A DNA stretch of 27,621 bases from assembly GCA_017523995.1 (NCBI GenBank), contig JAFWUX010000076.1, positions 1-27,621 on the forward strand. Direction: 5' to 3'. This DNA comes from Oscillospiraceae bacterium (GTDB taxonomy: Bacteria > Bacillota_A > Clostridia > Oscillospirales > Ruminococcaceae). This document shows positions 1 to 7,977 of the stretch, one piece after another. Below the pieces are notes generated by a model. That model was not told the origin of the DNA and made no database searches. It saw only the letters and a list, made by a program, of their open reading frames with translations. Both the position numbers and the translations under genes were made by a program. Positions within the stretch are counted from its first letter, which is position 1, and each line of letters begins with the position of its first letter.

Positions 1-2559
1 GCCGTCGCCGTTGCAGTCTGCGTTCAGCAATCCCTGTGCGCTGACCTTTGCCGTGGAATCCTCCGCGATCAGTCTGGCGAGCAGCACGGCATCGGAGACA
101 TCGCGGACCTTGTTGCAGTCCACATCGCCGCGCAGAATCTCAGCTGCGGGGGCTTCTGTTGCGGTTGTGACGGTGGTTTCGGTGACGGTGACGGTTGTCT
201 CCGCTGTGGTGACAGTTGTCTCCGGTGCGGTTTCCGCCGCAGCCTCTTTGACGAATACGGTATAATTGACAACCGTGCCGCTCATGCCGTTTGTGCCGAG
301 CGTGACCTCTGCGCCGTCCTCAAAGGTCTTTTTGTAGACGGAGAATGTGACATCGTTATCGGTTGCGGCGGTCATTGCGGTTTTCTCCCAGCCGGAGAGC
401 CATGCCGGAACCGTTCCGTTCGCCTCGACGCGGTTATCAAGCAGAACGAAGGTGTCGATCTTTCCGCCGGCTTTGAACGATGCAAGCTCTGCATCGGTAT
501 TCTTCGAGCCGCAAGCGGATTCGATGACCTCGGCGCCCTTGAGCGCATCGGGGACGGTGATATAGGTGTAGTCTCTGTCGCCGAACACCTTGCTGCCGAC
601 TGCCGCACCCTGCTCTGCGAGGTTCCAGCCGGAAGCATTCGCGGTATCCTTGATCTGCAGATCCTTGACATACCTGCCGCTGATGACAACAGGCTCAGGC
701 GGCGTGAAGGGTGCTGCGGAATTGTTCAGCTTGATATTCGGGCGTGCGGGGAGCGGTGCCTCAGAGCCGAGATAGTAGCTGACATGCGGCGGCTGATTGT
801 AAGCGGACTGCTGGCAGCAGTTCTGTGCGCGGTACTGCATATCGTGCATGAGGGTTGTCAGGCGCACTTTGGTCTGCGCGGTGCTGCACCAGATGCGCAA
901 ATGCTTGTTGTCATTCGTGCGCAGGACAAGCTCCTCGCGCCAGTCGCCGAACAGATCAACGGTCATGCACGGCACGGATTTTGTGCTGTTGTTGGAGCTG
1001 CAGTCTGCCGCGGTGAGCAGCCGGTCGATCTTGTTGGCGGCAGTCATTTTGCTGATCTGCGTGCCGTCGAGGATTTCGCGCTCAAGGTCGCCGTCCCAGT
1101 AGATAAAGAAATTCTGTGCCGGTCTGGTTGTGCTGATGACCTTGCCTGCGGTATCATAGACATTGCCGTTTGCTGCGCCCCAGAATTCTGCGCCCTTGTT
1201 GCCTGCAAGGACGTTATCGGCTGCACAGCGTCCGGTATCCTTGGAATTGTCAACATGGAAAATGATCTTGCCGTTCTTTGCGTCGATCAGGGATTCGCCG
1301 TAGGGCTTATCCTCATGGCACTCCCAGAGTTCAAGACCTTCTCTTTCCGGAATGAAGTCGCCCAGATGCATCGCGTCGCCGTGCTTCTGACCGGTTGTCC
1401 AGAGCAGTTTGCCGTTGTCATCAATCGCGGAGGCGCCCATAAAGACCTCCTGCTTGCCGTCATTATCGGAATCCGCAACCATCAGATTGTGGTTGCCGCA
1501 GCCGTAGCCCGGCGTTTTGGTATCATTGCCGGTATCATAAACCCAGCGCTTGACGAGCTTTTTGTTCACAACATCGACTGCGGAAACGGTCAGTCTGGTG
1601 TAATAGCCTCTGCCGTAAACCGCGGAGGGATGCACGCCGTCGAGATAGGCAATGCCGCTGTTGAAGCGATCGACACGGTTGCCGTAATTATCGCCCCACT
1701 TGCTGACATCGCCGCGCGGAACAGGAAAGTCGATCGTATCCAGTGCTTCGCCGGTCTGACCGTCAAAGAGCGTCATGTATTCCGGACCGGAAAGGACATA
1801 GCCGTTTCCGTTGCGGTAATCCTTGGAGCCGTCGCCGATGACCTTGCCCTTGCCGTCCTTGGTGCCGTCGGCAGTTTTCGTGATGAGCTCCGCCTTGCCG
1901 TCGCAGTCAAAATCCGCAACGCACATCTGCGTGTAATGCTGACCCGCACGGATATTTTTGCCGAGATTGATGCGCCAGAGCGTCTTGCCCTCGAGCGTCA
2001 CACAGTCAATGAACACATCATCGGTTTTGCCGCTCTTGGAGTTATCCTGCGAATTGCTCGGATCCCATTTCAGGAAAATCTCATACTGACCGTCGCCGTC
2101 CACATCGCCGACAACACAGTCATTCGGCGAATACTGCGTGCCGGGGCTGTTCAGCGGAATGTCAAAATAATTTGTGCCGGATTTGAATTTGCACTCCTGC
2201 GAGCCGGTCACGGCGCCGTTGACAACAGTATCCACGCGGTACTTCGAGTTTGCGGTGCCGCCGTTATCCTGATAGCTTGTCGCTTCGCCGGATTTGCTCG
2301 TGTAAATGAGCTGCTCGTCGCGGTAGAGCCGGAATTCGGCATCGTCCGCATCATCGGCGTTCCAGCGCCAGCTGACGAACATGCCGTTTCCGGATTTGAC
2401 CGCATAGATGCCGCGGTCGAGATACTCCATGATCGCGGTACCGTTGCCGCCGACACCGTATGCAGCGGAAACTGACAGCGGCATGCCGGATGTAAGCCCT
2501 GCATTTGCAGCGAGCACGACTGAAAGTGCCGCTGCGGCCTTTTTCCTGAACTCCTTCAT
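1..2559 (-). CDS. Dockerin-bearing rhamnogalacturonan lyase, PL11 family (3' end outside window)
   Basis: Secreted pectin-degrading enzyme predicted to cleave the rhamnogalacturonan I backbone by beta-elimination. The minus frame is open for 853 codons from ATG 2559 to the window edge. Residues 1-32 form a signal peptide (basic MKEFRKK, hydrophobic core, Ala-X-Ala-like end). A fibronectin-like N-terminal part with an AVKSGNGMFVSWRW motif leads into a long propeller with many FG-GAP-like Asp-rich turns (DVDGDGQYE, DFDCDGKAE, DSDNDGKQE), typical of PL11 (YesW-like) lyases. A beta-rich module follows at about 630-770, then a Thr/Val/Glu linker, then a type I dockerin from about residue 809 (first loop DVDCNKVRD; second loop NADCNGDG cut off). 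The dockerin implies attachment to a cellulosome scaffoldin. The start is fixed by GGGGAGG eight bases upstream. Divergent AraC gene nearby is its likely regulator. A long plus-strand open frame over this gene is antisense shadow. Confidence 0.93.
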   Translation of the reverse strand, partial: MKEFRKKAAAALSVVLAANAGLTSGMPLSVSAAYGVGGNGTAIMEYLDRGIYAVKSGNGMFVSWRWNADDADDAEFRLYRDEQLIYTSKSGEATSYQDNGGTANSKYRVDTVVNGAVTGSQECKFKSGTNYFDIPLNSPGTQYSPNDCVVGDVDGDGQYEIFLKWDPSNSQDNSKSGKTDDVFIDCVTLEGKTLWRINLGKNIRAGQHYTQMCVADFDCDGKAELITKTADGTKDGKGKVIGDGSKDYRNGNGYVLSGPEYMTLFDGQTGEALDTIDFPVPRGDVSKWGDNYGNRVDRFNSGIAYLDGVHPSAVYGRGYYTRLTVSAVDVVNKKLVKRWVYDTGNDTKTPGYGCGNHNLMVADSDNDGKQEVFMGASAIDDNGKLLWTTGQKHGDAMHLGDFIPEREGLELWECHEDKPYGESLIDAKNGKIIFHVDNSKDTGRCAADNVLAGNKGAEFWGAANGNVYDTAGKVISTTRPAQNFFIYWDGDLEREILDGTQISKMTAANKIDRLLTAADCSSNNSTKSVPCMTVDLFGDWREELVLRTNDNKHLRIWCSTAQTKVRLTTLMHDMQYRAQNCCQQSAYNQPPHVSYYLGSEAPLPARPNIKLNNSAAPFTPPEPVVISGRYVKDLQIKDTANASGWNLAEQGAAVGSKVFGDRDYTYITVPDALKGAEVIESACGSKNTDAELASFKAGGKIDTFVLLDNRVEANGTVPAWLSGWEKTAMTAATDNDVTFSVYKKTFEDGAEVTLGTNGMSGTVVNYTVFVKEAAAETAPETTVTTAETTVTVTETTVTTATEAPAAEILRGDVDCNKVRDVSDAVLLARLIAEDSTAKVSAQGLLNADCNGDG

Positions 2560-2618
2560 GTTATAATCCTCCCCAAAATCAATTATATTTTCCCGTCTTT
2601 TCCCATGCTGTCTTCTTT

Positions 2619-2647
2619 ATCATAGCATTTTTATTCATGAAACTCAA
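2619..2647 (-). promoter_or_regulatory. Sigma-A-type promoter for the rhamnogalacturonan lyase
   Basis: Read on the minus strand: TTGAGT (2647-2642), 17-base spacer, TATGAT (2624-2619). It lies about 60 bases upstream of the lyase start and faces it. Confidence 0.6.
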
Positions 2648-2652
2648 TGAAT
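2633..2652. promoter_or_regulatory. Putative operator palindrome over the lyase -35 box
   Basis: ATTCAT, 8 bases, ATGAAT forms an inverted repeat that covers the -35 element of the lyase promoter in the divergent region shared with an AraC-family gene. A role as a regulator binding site is inference only. Confidence 0.3.
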
Positions 2653-2702
2653 TATTCAATCACAAAAATGTATTATTCTCGCATCATCATTTCTGTAAAC
2701 TG

Positions 2703-2731
2703 TTGACAATCGCGGTATTGCGCAGTATAAT
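2703..2731 (+). promoter_or_regulatory. Consensus sigma-A promoter for the AraC-family gene
   Basis: Perfect TTGACA (2703-2708) and TATAAT (2726-2731) with a 17-base spacer. Transcription would start near 2738 and leave an untranslated leader of about 85 bases before the TTG start at 2824. Confidence 0.85.
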
Positions 2732-2823
2732 AGTAATATCGGACATAAAGCGACTTGATACAGATACGAATAATATCCTGCGGAAAATATACAAACCGCA
2801 GCGAAAAAAGGGGAGGAATCGCT

Positions 2824-3597
2824 TTGCTGATCTATGCACTCGGATGGCACTGGAAGCATCCGGCGGATTTTCAGATCATTCGTCCGGAGGGCGTCCACGG
2901 CATGCAGATCATTCTGATCCGTTCCAAAGCACGCATCTGCATCGGAGAGCAGTCCTATCAGGTCACGCCGAATACCGTGTTCATTACGGACAGCTGTGTG
3001 CCGCATTCTCTGTTCGGGGACGGCGAACAGTATGTGGATGACTGGATCCGGTTTGATCTTGAAACAGATGACATGGCATTCCTGAAAGAGCTCGGGATCG
3101 CATTCAATGTGCCGATCCCGCTGCATTCAGATATCGTTTCACAGCTGATCGCAGTCTGTGAACAGATCTTTCGGGCGAACAAGGCAGAGCGGGACGTCAC
3201 GCTGCGGCATCTGCTCACCGCGATCTTTATGCAGATCAAGGCAGATTACAGCCCGACCGCAGCAAAATACAAAACACATTATGATCAGGAATTTGAGCTG
3301 ATACGGCAGCAGATCTATGAGAATCCCTGCACGGACTGGAATGTCGCGCAGATTGCAAAGCAGCTGAACATGTCCGTCTCACATTTTCAGCGGCTCTATA
3401 AGCTGCGGTTCGGCGTTCCGTGCAGCAAGGATATTCTGACAAGCCGGATGGAATACGCAAAGCAGCTTTTGAACGAAACAGATCTTTCTGCGGTCGAGGT
3501 TGCGGCGAAGTGCGGCTATCATGATTATTCGCATTTTTCGCGCGTCTTTACAAAATACGCCTGCGTTCCGCCTACAAAATTCCGGCGGGAAAAATAA
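2824..3597 (+). CDS. AraC-family transcriptional regulator
   Basis: DNA-binding regulator of 257 residues. The N-terminal half is cupin-like (sugar-binding type in this family), with the stretch ARICIGEQSYQVTPNTVF followed by CVPHSLFG. The C-terminal roughly 100 residues form the double helix-turn-helix: WNVAQIAKQLNMSVSHFQRLY and the AraC signature AAKCGYHDYSHFSRVFTKY ending PPTKFRREK. I chose the TTG at 2824 because GGGGAGG lies about seven bases before it and the family N-terminus fits; a longer frame reaches back to 2755 without a ribosome site. It is divergent from the dockerin PL11 lyase, with facing promoters in a 260-base gap, so control of pectin use is a reasonable inference. The inducer is unknown. 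Confidence 0.88.
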   Translation: MLIYALGWHWKHPADFQIIRPEGVHGMQIILIRSKARICIGEQSYQVTPNTVFITDSCVPHSLFGDGEQYVDDWIRFDLETDDMAFLKELGIAFNVPIPLHSDIVSQLIAVCEQIFRANKAERDVTLRHLLTAIFMQIKADYSPTAAKYKTHYDQEFELIRQQIYENPCTDWNVAQIAKQLNMSVSHFQRLYKLRFGVPCSKDILTSRMEYAKQLLNETDLSAVEVAAKCGYHDYSHFSRVFTKYACVPPTKFRREK

Positions 3598-3662
3598 CAG
3601 ACCGTCGGGCAGCGTACACAGAATAAAACGCATCACAATCTTTGACAAAGAGGTGGATTTAC

Positions 3663-5861
3663 ATGATACAATGCCCGAAGTGCGGCGCGGAATATACGGT
3701 TCTGCCGGATGTCTGCGCGCAGTGCGGCATGCATATGGAACCGGATGCCGGAATCCCCGATCCCTTTACAGCGGCGATCCGACAGGAGCAGCGCTCCCGT
3801 GAACAGCAGCAGGAGCAGCGCGAAGCATTTTTGAAGCTGCGGCAGCAGAAAACCGGAAAAAAGCCGGCGGAAAAGCCGACGCCGAAGCAGGCGGAACCGG
3901 ACAGGAATCCGGAAACGGAACCGCCGGAGCCCGGTCTGCCGGAATTTGAACTGCCGGAGCGTGAACCGGAAAAGCTGCCGGAACGCACCGCCCCGAAGCC
4001 GAAGAAAAAGAACAACAAGCCCCTGATTCTGCTGGTGATTGCGGCAGTCATCGGGTTGTTTGTCTACGCGGGATTCAGCCTGCGCGACGGCTTTGTCAAT
4101 CAGAGGCACGCGGGCAGCAGCTATGCCTTCTACAGCAAGGATTCCGCGCTCTGGTTCTATCAGGAACAGAGCGGCGAAACGCTCAAGCTGACGGAATACG
4201 GACAGCCGAAAGGCGATCTGCCGCAGGATTATCTTGAAAAGCTGACGCAGGTCAGTGCGGACGGAAAACGCATCTGGTTCCCTTCCAATTTCAGTGACGA
4301 TAATCTGTGCGAGATTGTCACCATGTCACTGGATGATCCGCAGAAAAAAGAGCAGGCAGCAGGCATCAGAATGTACCCCTCAGTGCAGCCCGCCGTCAAG
4401 GAGAGCCGACGCTTAAACACAGCCGCAGATTATGCATTCACCGATATGCTGCCACCCTATATCGCCGAGGGCGACACCGTTTTTTACATCAATCAGGGCG
4501 GCGCGCTCTGCCGCAAACGTGCAGGCACAGAGCCGGAGATCATCTCAGATAAAGTTGTGCGCTACTGGCATGCGGAAGGCAAAGAGGGCGTGTTCTATCT
4601 GGAGATGCCCGATGCGCCGGATCAGAATCATTCTCTGCCGGAGGAAGTACAGGTGAACCCGACGCGCTGGAGCTGCGTGGAATCCGTGAATACGCCGTGT
4701 CAGCTCGGCTACTGCGGCGTGAACGGCGCAGCAGAAATGCCGCTGCACCCCTTTGAGGAAATGCTGATCATGGCATGGAATGTCTCCCCTGCGGATTGCA
4801 GCCGTTACTTTCATTATGTCACCATTCCGACCGCCCCATCCGGCTCGCTCACAACACAGCTGTATCAGGCTGATCTCGTGTCGGGAATCAAAGAGCTGAT
4901 CACAGGAGATTTCTCAGAGAATTCAACGCCCTCTTCGCCGATGGTAGTCAGCTGCTATCCGGACGGCAGCTTTTACTATGCACAGTACGCCACGCCGTCC
5001 AACGCCTCTGATCTGATGGTCAGCGTACACTTCTTTGACCGCAAACAGGACAAATCTTATCCGCTTCAGATATTCGGGCTCGAGGATTTCCTCAGCAATA
5101 CGGATTTCTGCCGGACAGAGCCCTATTATGCGTATACCTATAACAGCGTTGCGATGCCGTATGTCTGTTATAAGGGACAGCAGATTTCCGTCCGGCTGCC
5201 GGAGGACGATACAATGTCTGCGCCGCGCGTGCCGCAGTTCGATACACAGTATCCGCTGCTGTATTTACATGAAAGAACGGCATTTACACTTTCTTATGAA
5301 AAAGCTGCTTCTTCCGGCGCATCCGGTCAGGCAGAAGCTGACGAATATCACGTTGAAATACCGAAGAATTCAAATGCTGTTTCCGTAAAACAGTCTCAGG
5401 TTCTCTATTATGCAATCGCGGACGCTGACAAAGCGCTGAATTTTCAAAAAATGCCGTATGAAAATCAGCAGGGGCAGTATTTCGCATTTCAGCCGTCCGG
5501 CGCAGAGCAGCCGCTGCTGTTCTGCCGCGAGCCGGAATCCGGCGAATTTGCAATGCCGAAAGGGCGCGACGGTCTGATTGCCGATGTGCTGCGCACAAAG
5601 GACAGTCTGTTCTGCTTCTCTGATCTGAACCGCGAGATCAAGGTCTATCAGGGCGGACAGCTTGTGAACATCACGGACAAAGACATGCAGCCCGACAAAT
5701 GGCTGCCCGCCGGTACGAATACGGCATACGCAATCAGCATGGAAAACGCGCTTTCGCTCTGCTCGCCGGATGGCATCTATCCGGTGGACAGTGCAGATCA
5801 GCTTTACGCTGCCGGTATGCTGAACAGTGAACCCGAAAATCCAGAGGAGGATTCCGAATGA
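3663..5861 (+). CDS. Zinc-ribbon, single-pass membrane protein with large extracellular domain
   Basis: 732 residues, function unknown. Residues 4-21 form a zinc ribbon (CPKC and CAQC, Cys 4, 7, 18, 21). A charged Gln/Glu/Pro-rich linker (about 40-115) holds many PEPE-like steps. One transmembrane helix lies at about 117-138 (LILLVIAAVIGLFVYAGF), so the N-terminus is probably cytoplasmic and the remaining 590 residues outside. The outer part has repeated beta-strand-like blocks with WF, FY and LYY motifs (for example AFYSKDSALWFYQEQSG), resembling a beta-propeller or TolB-like fold, but I cannot assign a family. The start at 3663 has AGAGGTG nine bases upstream. It follows the AraC gene by 65 bases with no clear terminator, and its stop overlaps the next start by four bases (ATGA), so it is co-translated with the acetyltransferase. 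Confidence 0.8.
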   Translation: MIQCPKCGAEYTVLPDVCAQCGMHMEPDAGIPDPFTAAIRQEQRSREQQQEQREAFLKLRQQKTGKKPAEKPTPKQAEPDRNPETEPPEPGLPEFELPEREPEKLPERTAPKPKKKNNKPLILLVIAAVIGLFVYAGFSLRDGFVNQRHAGSSYAFYSKDSALWFYQEQSGETLKLTEYGQPKGDLPQDYLEKLTQVSADGKRIWFPSNFSDDNLCEIVTMSLDDPQKKEQAAGIRMYPSVQPAVKESRRLNTAADYAFTDMLPPYIAEGDTVFYINQGGALCRKRAGTEPEIISDKVVRYWHAEGKEGVFYLEMPDAPDQNHSLPEEVQVNPTRWSCVESVNTPCQLGYCGVNGAAEMPLHPFEEMLIMAWNVSPADCSRYFHYVTIPTAPSGSLTTQLYQADLVSGIKELITGDFSENSTPSSPMVVSCYPDGSFYYAQYATPSNASDLMVSVHFFDRKQDKSYPLQIFGLEDFLSNTDFCRTEPYYAYTYNSVAMPYVCYKGQQISVRLPEDDTMSAPRVPQFDTQYPLLYLHERTAFTLSYEKAASSGASGQAEADEYHVEIPKNSNAVSVKQSQVLYYAIADADKALNFQKMPYENQQGQYFAFQPSGAEQPLLFCREPESGEFAMPKGRDGLIADVLRTKDSLFCFSDLNREIKVYQGGQLVNITDKDMQPDKWLPAGTNTAYAISMENALSLCSPDGIYPVDSADQLYAAGMLNSEPENPEEDSE

Positions 5862-6301
5862 TACAGGTCATCCGCGCAGAAACGCTTGCGCAGCGCGCCG
5901 GTGCGTATTATGTCCGCATTCAGGCGATGGCGCGCAAGTATCACATCACGCTGGAGCAGGAATTCGATGCGCACGATACACCCGATGCCGATTACATCGT
6001 GCTGCTCGAGGATGATTTTCCCGTTGCGACCTGCAGGCTCTATCCGGCGGACAGCGAGGTGATGATGCTCGGCAGAATCGTTGTGCTGCCCGAATACCGC
6101 GGCCGCGGGCTCGGGCGCCTTGCCGTTTGCGAGGCGGAAAAATGGGCGGCAGAGCGCGGATTCCGCAAGGCGGTTCTCGAAAGCCGCGAGGAAAAAATCG
6201 GTTTCTATGAAAAGCTCGGCTACACCGCCGATCACAGCCGCATCATCCGCGGCGAAACCTTCACCTGCGTGTATATGGAAAAAAGCATCGCGGAACAGTG
6301 A
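5858..6301 (+). CDS. GNAT-family N-acetyltransferase
   Basis: 147 residues; transfers an acetyl group from acetyl-CoA to an unidentified amine. The GNAT core is plain: strand 4 MLGRIVVLPEYRGRGLGRLA carries the acetyl-CoA pyrophosphate loop (RGRGLG), followed by helix 3 (VCEAEKWAAERGF) and a C-terminal FYEKLGY motif typical of YjcF/ElaA-like small acetyltransferases. The ATG overlaps the preceding stop (ATGA), and GAGGAGG lies about seven bases upstream, so it is coupled to the zinc-ribbon membrane protein. A terminator-like hairpin follows 20 bases after the stop. Substrate cannot be read from sequence. Confidence 0.88.
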   Translation: MIQVIRAETLAQRAGAYYVRIQAMARKYHITLEQEFDAHDTPDADYIVLLEDDFPVATCRLYPADSEVMMLGRIVVLPEYRGRGLGRLAVCEAEKWAAERGFRKAVLESREEKIGFYEKLGYTADHSRIIRGETFTCVYMEKSIAEQ

Positions 6302-6322
6302 ACCGCAATATAAATAATTGCA

Positions 6323-6378
6323 GTGTCTCCGACGGAGCCGGAACGGGACAAAGCCCATTCTGAATCCGTCGGAGGCAC
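6323..6378 (+). terminator. Hairpin downstream of the acetyltransferase
   Basis: Arms 6323-6336 and 6365-6378 (core CTCCGACGGA with TCCGTCGGAG) pair over 14 positions with one G-U pair, with a 28-base loop, then CTTTAT. Position after the operon supports termination; the T tract is weak. Confidence 0.55.
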
Positions 6379-6573
6379 TTTATCTGCATCTAAGCAGTCG
6401 GGATTGTCAACGGATGCCTTTTCTCCTGCGGTTCAGCCGACTAACAATTTTGGAAAATAAAGTTTTAGGTGGATTATATTGATTACAAAAAGTATATCCC
6501 TGCAGCATATCAGCCGGATGATTTCAGCGTGAAGGTCTCCATCATGCCGTTTGTACGGGAATCGAAATAACAA

Positions 6574-6615
6574 AAAGCCGCTCAGTCTGCGCATTGCGCA
6601 AACCGGAGCGGCTTT
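6574..6615. terminator. Intrinsic terminator, possibly bidirectional
   Basis: AAAGCCGCTC (6574-6583) pairs with GAGCGGCTTT (6606-6615); the loop contains a second small palindrome (TGCGCATTGCGCA). An A run precedes and T-rich sequence follows. The stretch 6302-6808 otherwise holds only hairpins and the promoter of the next gene. Confidence 0.7.
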
Positions 6616-6733
6616 CTCTTGTCTCTGCAATATAATGCTGCGTTCCCAGCGCGTGCATTTATGCAGAATGCCGGAACGCGCTTCGGATTTCTGTGCAGTT
6701 TCCGCTGTATTACACGAAAAAGAAAAATATTCG

Positions 6734-6782
6734 TTGCAATTTGCAAGATATACTTGACATTTTGCAATCTATGATGTATAAT
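6734..6782 (+). promoter_or_regulatory. Consensus promoter with three TTGCAA sites, XRE operon
   Basis: TTGACA (6754-6759), 17 bases, TATAAT (6777-6782) gives a perfect sigma-A promoter. TTGCAA palindromes occur at 6734-6739, 6741-6746 and 6762-6767. The last lies between -35 and -10, and the last two are spaced 21 bases, two helical turns, so a repressor could bind on one face. Autoregulation by the XRE protein downstream is inferred. Confidence 0.7.
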
Positions 6783-6808
6783 ACAGGCAAGAGAGGAGGG
6801 GTTCCCCG

Positions 6809-7036
6809 ATGAAAAACAAGAAAATGAAAATCGCACGCATGGAACACGATATGAATCAGGAGGCGCTTGCCAAAGCAGTCGGCGTCACGCGGCAGACGAT
6901 CGGCATGATCGAATCCGGCAACTATAATCCGACGCTCAATCTCTGCATCGCAATCTGTGACGCGCTCGGCAAAACACTGAACGATCTGTTCTGGCTCCCG
7001 CCTGAGGAAAGAGGTGACAGCAATGAAAACACATAA
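6809..7036 (+). CDS. Small XRE/Cro-CI-type transcriptional regulator
   Basis: 75 residues, essentially one helix-turn-helix domain: MNQEALAKAVGVTRQTIGMI (about 14-33) followed by ESGNYNPTLNLCIAI and DALGKTLNDLFW, the usual five-helix layout of compact repressors found beside multi-pass membrane proteins in Firmicutes. GAGGAGGGG lies eight bases before the ATG. The stop overlaps the start of the next gene by 14 bases, so the two are translationally coupled. The operon promoter carries TTGCAA repeats that could be its own operator. Confidence 0.9.
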   Translation: MKNKKMKIARMEHDMNQEALAKAVGVTRQTIGMIESGNYNPTLNLCIAICDALGKTLNDLFWLPPEERGDSNENT

Positions 7037-7925
7037 CAGCCTGTTTGCACGGACGCTCGACCGGCTCTCCGGCACGCATCCGAATGACGAACGTACCTCG
7101 CACATCAACGAGATGGGCTTTGCGCTCTGCGGACTGGTCTATATCCCGACAATTGCAATCCGCACCGTAAGGCTCCTGCACTCCGGTGACTTCCGGACAA
7201 ACACATACGCGGATCCTTCCTGCCTTGCACCGCCGGTACTTGCCGTTATGGTGCTCATCATGCTGTGCATCACGCTGTGGCAGCGCCGGAAGGAAACACC
7301 GCTGCAGAACAAGACACAATGCCGGCTGCAGATCGCAGAGCTGCCCCGTGCAGCGGCGGCACTGCTTTCCGGCAAAAGTCCTGAGGATGAACGCACCGTG
7401 CTGGCATTCGAGCGCGGATTCGCGGTCTGCGGGCTGCTCGGGATTCTGTTTTACGCGGTTAATGTGCTGTTCCTCGTCTACAATCAGTACGGGATCGAGA
7501 GCCTGTGGCTGCTGTGTGCGGCACCGGTGCTGATCGCCTATGTCAAGCTGCGCAAGAACATCCTGACGCCGCCGCGCTTCGGGCATATCAAGCTGAATAT
7601 GCAAAAGCTGCTGCTGCGTCTGCCGGTTTATCTGATCGCAGCACTCCCCTATCTTGCGTTCCGCTGCTATCTTCCCGCGCTCTTTGACTTCATCGGCAAT
7701 CTTGGCGGTGACGAGGTTTACAGCAGCAATTTGGTCATCATGTTCTTCCAGCTCCTCCGCGAGGGGTTCATCTACTGGATTCACAATCCGCAGCGGATTG
7801 AGGGCAATGTTCTGCGTGATACGCTGCTGATCTATCTGCTGGTTGTGCTGATCAATGAAGTTCCGGTTTTCATCTACCGCAAACAGATGCAGAAAATGGA
7901 TGCCGAGGAAAATGATCTGAGCTGA
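7023..7925 (+). CDS. Multi-pass membrane protein with internal duplication
   Basis: 300 residues, function unknown, cell membrane. Hydrophobic stretches at about 30-50, 66-85, 132-155, 158-172, 195-222 and 265-285 predict six or so helices. Residues 15-50 and about 113-150 are repeats of each other: LSGTHPNDERT then GFALCGL in the first, LSGKSPEDERT then GFAVCGL in the second, each entering a membrane helix. The DER motif before a helix is typical of membrane partners of small XRE regulators (DUF3796/DUF6773-like), a family assignment I hold loosely. The start at 7023 has AGAGGTG seven bases upstream; a GTG at 7014 is possible. It is coupled to the XRE gene and ends in a strong terminator. 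Confidence 0.75.
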   Translation: MKTHNSLFARTLDRLSGTHPNDERTSHINEMGFALCGLVYIPTIAIRTVRLLHSGDFRTNTYADPSCLAPPVLAVMVLIMLCITLWQRRKETPLQNKTQCRLQIAELPRAAAALLSGKSPEDERTVLAFERGFAVCGLLGILFYAVNVLFLVYNQYGIESLWLLCAAPVLIAYVKLRKNILTPPRFGHIKLNMQKLLLRLPVYLIAALPYLAFRCYLPALFDFIGNLGGDEVYSSNLVIMFFQLLREGFIYWIHNPQRIEGNVLRDTLLIYLLVVLINEVPVFIYRKQMQKMDAEENDLS

Positions 7926-7929
7926 CAAA

Positions 7930-7964
7930 AAGCGCATTGTCCCTGATGTGAGGACAATGCGCTT
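7930..7964. terminator. Strong shared terminator between convergent genes
   Basis: AAGCGCATTGTCC (7930-7942) pairs perfectly with GGACAATGCGCTT (7952-7964), loop of nine bases, followed by GTTTTTTA on the plus strand and preceded by AAAA. It serves the membrane protein gene and may also end the convergent lipoprotein gene. The same stem recurs at 9306 and 11109. Confidence 0.9.
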
Positions 7965-7977
7965 GTTTTTTATCCTA

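Noticed and set aside
784..2475. Long plus-strand open frame of 563 codons
   Set aside because: It is antisense to the PL11 lyase, whose minus frame shows clear signal peptide, propeller and dockerin motifs; the plus translation has no domain logic or ribosome site.
6470..6568. GTG-started 32-codon open stretch (ending VSIMPFVRESK)
   Set aside because: No ribosome site, a stop directly before the GTG and no homolog I recognise; may be a gene remnant but not supportable.
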